Origin: Mycobacterium celatum
Lineage (GTDB): Bacteria > Actinomycetota > Actinomycetes > Mycobacteriales > Mycobacteriaceae
Assembly: GCF_002101595.1 (NCBI RefSeq)
Contig: NZ_LQOM01000028.1
Span: 124,001 to 188,000, forward strand
DNA length: 64,000 nucleotides
Direction of reading: 5' to 3'
Shown: positions 61,471-64,000 of the stretch, piece by piece
Layout: each line of letters starts with the position of its first letter
Position numbering within the stretch: position 1 is the stretch's first letter
Notes under the pieces: generated by a model
What the model was told of the DNA's origin: nothing
Databases searched by the model: none
What the model saw: only the letters and a program-made list of their open reading frames with translations
Made by a program: the position numbers and the translations under genes

Positions 61471-62295
61471 CTAGTGTGCGCGGTGTTCGGATATCACGGT
61501 GTCGGATAGCGCGGGCCAGACCGGCAGCGCCCACTCCCCGAAATCGCGGTCGGTGAGCACGACGAGCGCCAGCTCGGCCTCCGGATCAGCCCAGATGAAC
61601 GTACCCGACTGGCCGAAATGGCCGTAGGTCCGCGACGAGTTTTTGCCCCCCGTCCAGTGCGGGGCCTTGGAGCCCTTGATCTCGAAACCCAGCCCCCAGT
61701 CGTTGGGCCGCTGCACGCCGTATCCGGGCAAAACACCGTCCAACCCGGGGAACTGCACGCAGGTCGCCTCGGCGTGCATCGGCGCCGAGACCGTCGTCGG
61801 GCGCAGCAGGTCGGCCGCGAATGCCGCCAGGTCGGCCACTGTAGACGTCGCGCCGAAGCCGGCAGCGTCCGCGCCACCGTCCAGCCGGGTGTCGGCCATC
61901 CCGAGCGGCTCGAAGACCGCTTCGGTCAGGTACTGGGTGAACTCGATGCCGGAGGCCTGCTCCACCGTCTCGGCCAGCACCGTGAACCCTTGGTTGGAGT
62001 ACATCCGGCGAGTGCCCGGCTTGGCCAGGATATGGTCGGAATGCATCGCCAGCCCCGACGCGTGGGCGAGCAGGTGGCGGACGGTGGATCCGGGCGGGCC
62101 AGCCGGGGTGTCGAGTTCGGCGACCCCTTCCTCGATCGCGACCTGCACGGCCCGCGCGACCAACAGCTTGGTCACCGATGCCAGCACGAACTCGCGCCCG
62201 GTGTCGCCGTGGGTGGCCAAAACGCCGGACGGCCCGACGACCGCCGCAGCGGCAAGGGTGACCGGCCAGTCGTCGAGCGCGTCGAGTGCGGCCAT
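61471..62295 (-). CDS. Beta-lactamase/penicillin-binding-like esterase (Rv2257c type)
   Basis: 274 residues from ATG 62295 (longer in-frame starts to 62346 are less like the family). Serine hydrolase motifs: SVTK with Ser40 and Lys43, YSN (Tyr99-Asn101) and a KTG-like GHFGQSG region near the C-terminus. Class C-like fold; most such small proteins are esterases or have no lactamase activity. No signal peptide is seen, so it is probably cytoplasmic. Confidence 0.88.
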   Translation of the reverse strand: MAALDALDDWPVTLAAAAVVGPSGVLATHGDTGREFVLASVTKLLVARAVQVAIEEGVAELDTPAGPPGSTVRHLLAHASGLAMHSDHILAKPGTRRMYSNQGFTVLAETVEQASGIEFTQYLTEAVFEPLGMADTRLDGGADAAGFGATSTVADLAAFAADLLRPTTVSAPMHAEATCVQFPGLDGVLPGYGVQRPNDWGLGFEIKGSKAPHWTGGKNSSRTYGHFGQSGTFIWADPEAELALVVLTDRDFGEWALPVWPALSDTVISEHRAH

Positions 62296-62406
62296 CGCGC
62301 AGCAGCCTATCGACCCCTGGCCCGTCGTTGATTTTGCGTACACCACGCAAGAGTGCGAGTGGACCGCGTGGTCAGTGCAGAGTCAACGTCACTAGGGTTG
62401 TGGCCC

Positions 62407-63492
62407 ATGAGTCAGACAGTGCGCGGTGTGGTTTCACGAAAGAAGGGCGACCCGGTCGAGGTCGTCGACATCGTCATCCCCGACCCCGGCCCAGGCGAGG
62501 TGGCCGTCGACGTCATTGCGTGCGGGGTCTGCCACACCGACCTGACCTACCGCGAAGGCGGAATCACCGACGACTACCCGTTTCTGCTCGGCCACGAAGC
62601 CGCCGGCACAGTCGAATCCGTCGGTCCGGACGTGACCGCGGTGCAGCCCGGCGACTTCGTGATCCTCAACTGGCGCGCGGTCTGCGGCCAGTGCCGCGCT
62701 TGCAAACGCGGCCGCCCGCACCTGTGCTTCGACACCTTCAACGCCGAACAGAAGATGACGCTGACCGACGGCACCGAGCTGACGCCGGCGCTGGGGATCG
62801 GGGCGTTCGCGGACAAGACGCTGGTACACCAAGGACAGTGCACGAAGGTCGATCCGGCCGCGGACCCGGCGGTGGCCGGTCTGCTGGGCTGCGGGGTGAT
62901 GGCCGGCCTGGGCGCGGCGATCAACACCGGCGCCGTCACCCGCGACGACACGGTCGCGGTGATCGGTTGCGGCGGTGTGGGTGACGCCGCGATCGCCGGA
63001 GCCGCGCTGGTGGGTGCGCGACGAATCATCGCCGTCGACACCGACGACACCAAGCTGGACTTGGCGCGCACGTTCGGTGCCACCCACACCGTCAACGCCC
63101 GCAACCAAGACGTCGTCAAGACAGTCCAGGACCTCACCGACGGGTTCGGCGCCAATGTGGTGATCGATGCCGTCGGCCGGCCGGAAACCTGGAAGCAGGC
63201 GTTTTATGCCCGTGATCTCGCGGGAACCGTTGTGCTGGTGGGGGTTCCGACGCCGGACATGCGACTCGAGATGCCGCTACTGGACTTCTTCTCGCACGGC
63301 GGGGCGCTGAAGTCGTCGTGGTACGGCGACTGCCTGCCCGAGCGTGATTTCCCCACCCTGATCGACCTGTACCTGCAGGGCCGGTTGCCACTGGAGAAGT
63401 TTGTCTCCGAACGCATCGGCCTCGGCGATATCGAGGAGGCGTTTCACAAGATGCACGACGGCAAGGTGCTGCGCTCGGTGGTGATGCTGTGA
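62407..63492 (+). CDS. mscR: MscR: mycothiol-dependent S-nitrosomycothiol reductase/formaldehyde dehydrogenase
   Basis: 361 residues from ATG 62407, as in M. tuberculosis Rv2259. Zinc alcohol dehydrogenase: catalytic Cys39, His63 and Glu64 in ACGVCHTD and GHEAAG; structural zinc Cys93, Cys96, Cys99 and Cys107 in [19 protein letters not shown] motif GCGGVGDAA. It oxidises the formaldehyde-mycothiol adduct and reduces S-nitrosomycothiol. The stop overlaps the next gene (GTGA). The in-frame extension upstream to 62353 has no ribosome-binding site. Confidence 0.95.
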   Translation: MSQTVRGVVSRKKGDPVEVVDIVIPDPGPGEVAVDVIACGVCHTDLTYREGGITDDYPFLLGHEAAGTVESVGPDVTAVQPGDFVILNWRAVCGQCRACKRGRPHLCFDTFNAEQKMTLTDGTELTPALGIGAFADKTLVHQGQCTKVDPAADPAVAGLLGCGVMAGLGAAINTGAVTRDDTVAVIGCGGVGDAAIAGAALVGARRIIAVDTDDTKLDLARTFGATHTVNARNQDVVKTVQDLTDGFGANVVIDAVGRPETWKQAFYARDLAGTVVLVGVPTPDMRLEMPLLDFFSHGGALKSSWYGDCLPERDFPTLIDLYLQGRLPLEKFVSERIGLGDIEEAFHKMHDGKVLRSVVML

Positions 63493-64000
63493 TTGCGCGG
63501 GTGGTCACCCACGGCACCTTCGAACTCGACGGCGGCAGTTGGGAAGTCGACAACAACATCTGGATCGTCGGCGACGACTCCGGCGTCGTGGTTTTCGACG
63601 CCGCCCACACCGCGGACCCGATCGTCGAGGCTGTCGGCGGGCGCAACGTGGTGGCGGTGGTTTGCACGCACGGCCACAACGACCATGTGACAGTGGCCCC
63701 CGAGCTGGGTAAGACGCTCGACGCGCCGGTGCTGCTGCACCCGGGCGACGAGATACTGTGGCGAATGACTCACCCTGACAACGACTTTCGCACTGTCGCC
63801 GACGGGGACACCATCAGCGTCGCGGGAACGGAGCTGCGCGCGCTGCACACCCCCGGCCACTCCCCCGGGTCGGTGTGCTGGTATGCCCCCGAGTTGGGCG
63901 CGGTATTCAGCGGCGACACGCTGTTCCAGGGCGGACCCGGCGCGACGGGACGATCGTTCTCCGACTTCCCGACCATCCTGCAGTCGATCTCCGGCCGGCT
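63489..64000 (+). CDS. Metallo-beta-lactamase-fold hydrolase, 3' end outside window (Rv2260 type)
   Basis: At least 170 residues from GTG 63489. The metal motif THGHNDHV has His61, His63, Asp65 and His66. Further motifs [12 protein letters not shown] and [10 protein letters not shown] give the third histidine and bridging Asp. The family includes glyoxalase II-like hydrolases. Its coupling with mscR suggests that it could hydrolyse the S-formyl-mycothiol product, which is an inference only. The gene is cut by the window end. Confidence 0.88.
   Translation, partial: MIARVVTHGTFELDGGSWEVDNNIWIVGDDSGVVVFDAAHTADPIVEAVGGRNVVAVVCTHGHNDHVTVAPELGKTLDAPVLLHPGDEILWRMTHPDNDFRTVADGDTISVAGTELRALHTPGHSPGSVCWYAPELGAVFSGDTLFQGGPGATGRSFSDFPTILQSISGR

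Overview
The window is high-GC actinobacterial DNA from a mycobacterium. The backbone has the order and protein content remembered for Mycobacterium tuberculosis Rv2214c-Rv2260: ephD, dlaT, lipB-lipA, glnA1, glnE-glnA2, hip1/caeA, panB, rnpB, an RNase HI/cobC block, ptkA-ptpA, cobD, a Val tRNA, ahpE, aceE, mabR-fabD-acpM-kasA-kasB-accD6, glpD1, a diacylglycerol kinase and mscR. Several inserted blocks and missing genes indicate a non-tuberculous species. No phage, IS element or CRISPR array was seen.

Layout. 1-8.2 kb: partial SRPBCC protein, EphD fusion, the E2 subunit of pyruvate dehydrogenase, and lipoate synthesis (lipB-lipA), which supplies the cofactor for DlaT. 8.3-19.5 kb: nitrogen assimilation (glnA1, glnE, glnA2), split by an approximately 5.3 kb accessory block (DoxX, AraC, VOC, MddA-like methyltransferase, epoxide hydrolase, small ORF, LLM-type oxidoreductase, thioesterase). 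19.5-27.1 kb: two tandem secreted serine peptidases, a wax ester/DGAT-like acyltransferase, panB, a CYTH-CHAD protein and RNase P RNA. 27.1-36.9 kb: an SOS-type HNH protein, a 2OG-oxygenase-like gene, a translationally coupled run (cobC, NIF3, zinc-ribbon, RNase HI), ptkA-ptpA-SURF1, cobD and a frameshifted DUF2236 gene. 37-49 kb: tRNA-Val, ahpE, aceE, and the FAS-II operon preceded by its regulator MabR and a palindrome fitting the MabR site. 49-56 kb: an accessory region for small aromatic or hydroxylated substrates (SDR/LysR, amidohydrolase, methyltransferase, cupin, FAD monooxygenase, two TetR regulators), with clear operator palindromes. 56-64 kb: glycerolipid genes (glpD, TetR, AGPS-like oxidase, diacylglycerol kinase), DUF3145, a beta-lactamase-like protein, mscR and a metallo-beta-lactamase-fold protein cut by the window end.

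No intergenic stretch exceeds about 300 bases. The least expected signal lies between genes: a set of dispersed inverted-repeat elements. Two (5271-5390 and 13581-13680) are built on an exact 20-bp period with the same unit order in opposite orientation. Two others (37298-37358 and 48768-48831) are homologous 61-64 bp elements ending in GAGCGTGCG. Two more (21156-21213, 41814-41877) are long hairpins. Most share the core GAG(C/T)GTG(A/C) facing its complement.

Start codons were chosen from ribosome-binding sites, stop/start overlaps and remembered homologue lengths. All database-style statements are from memory of the families, not from a search.
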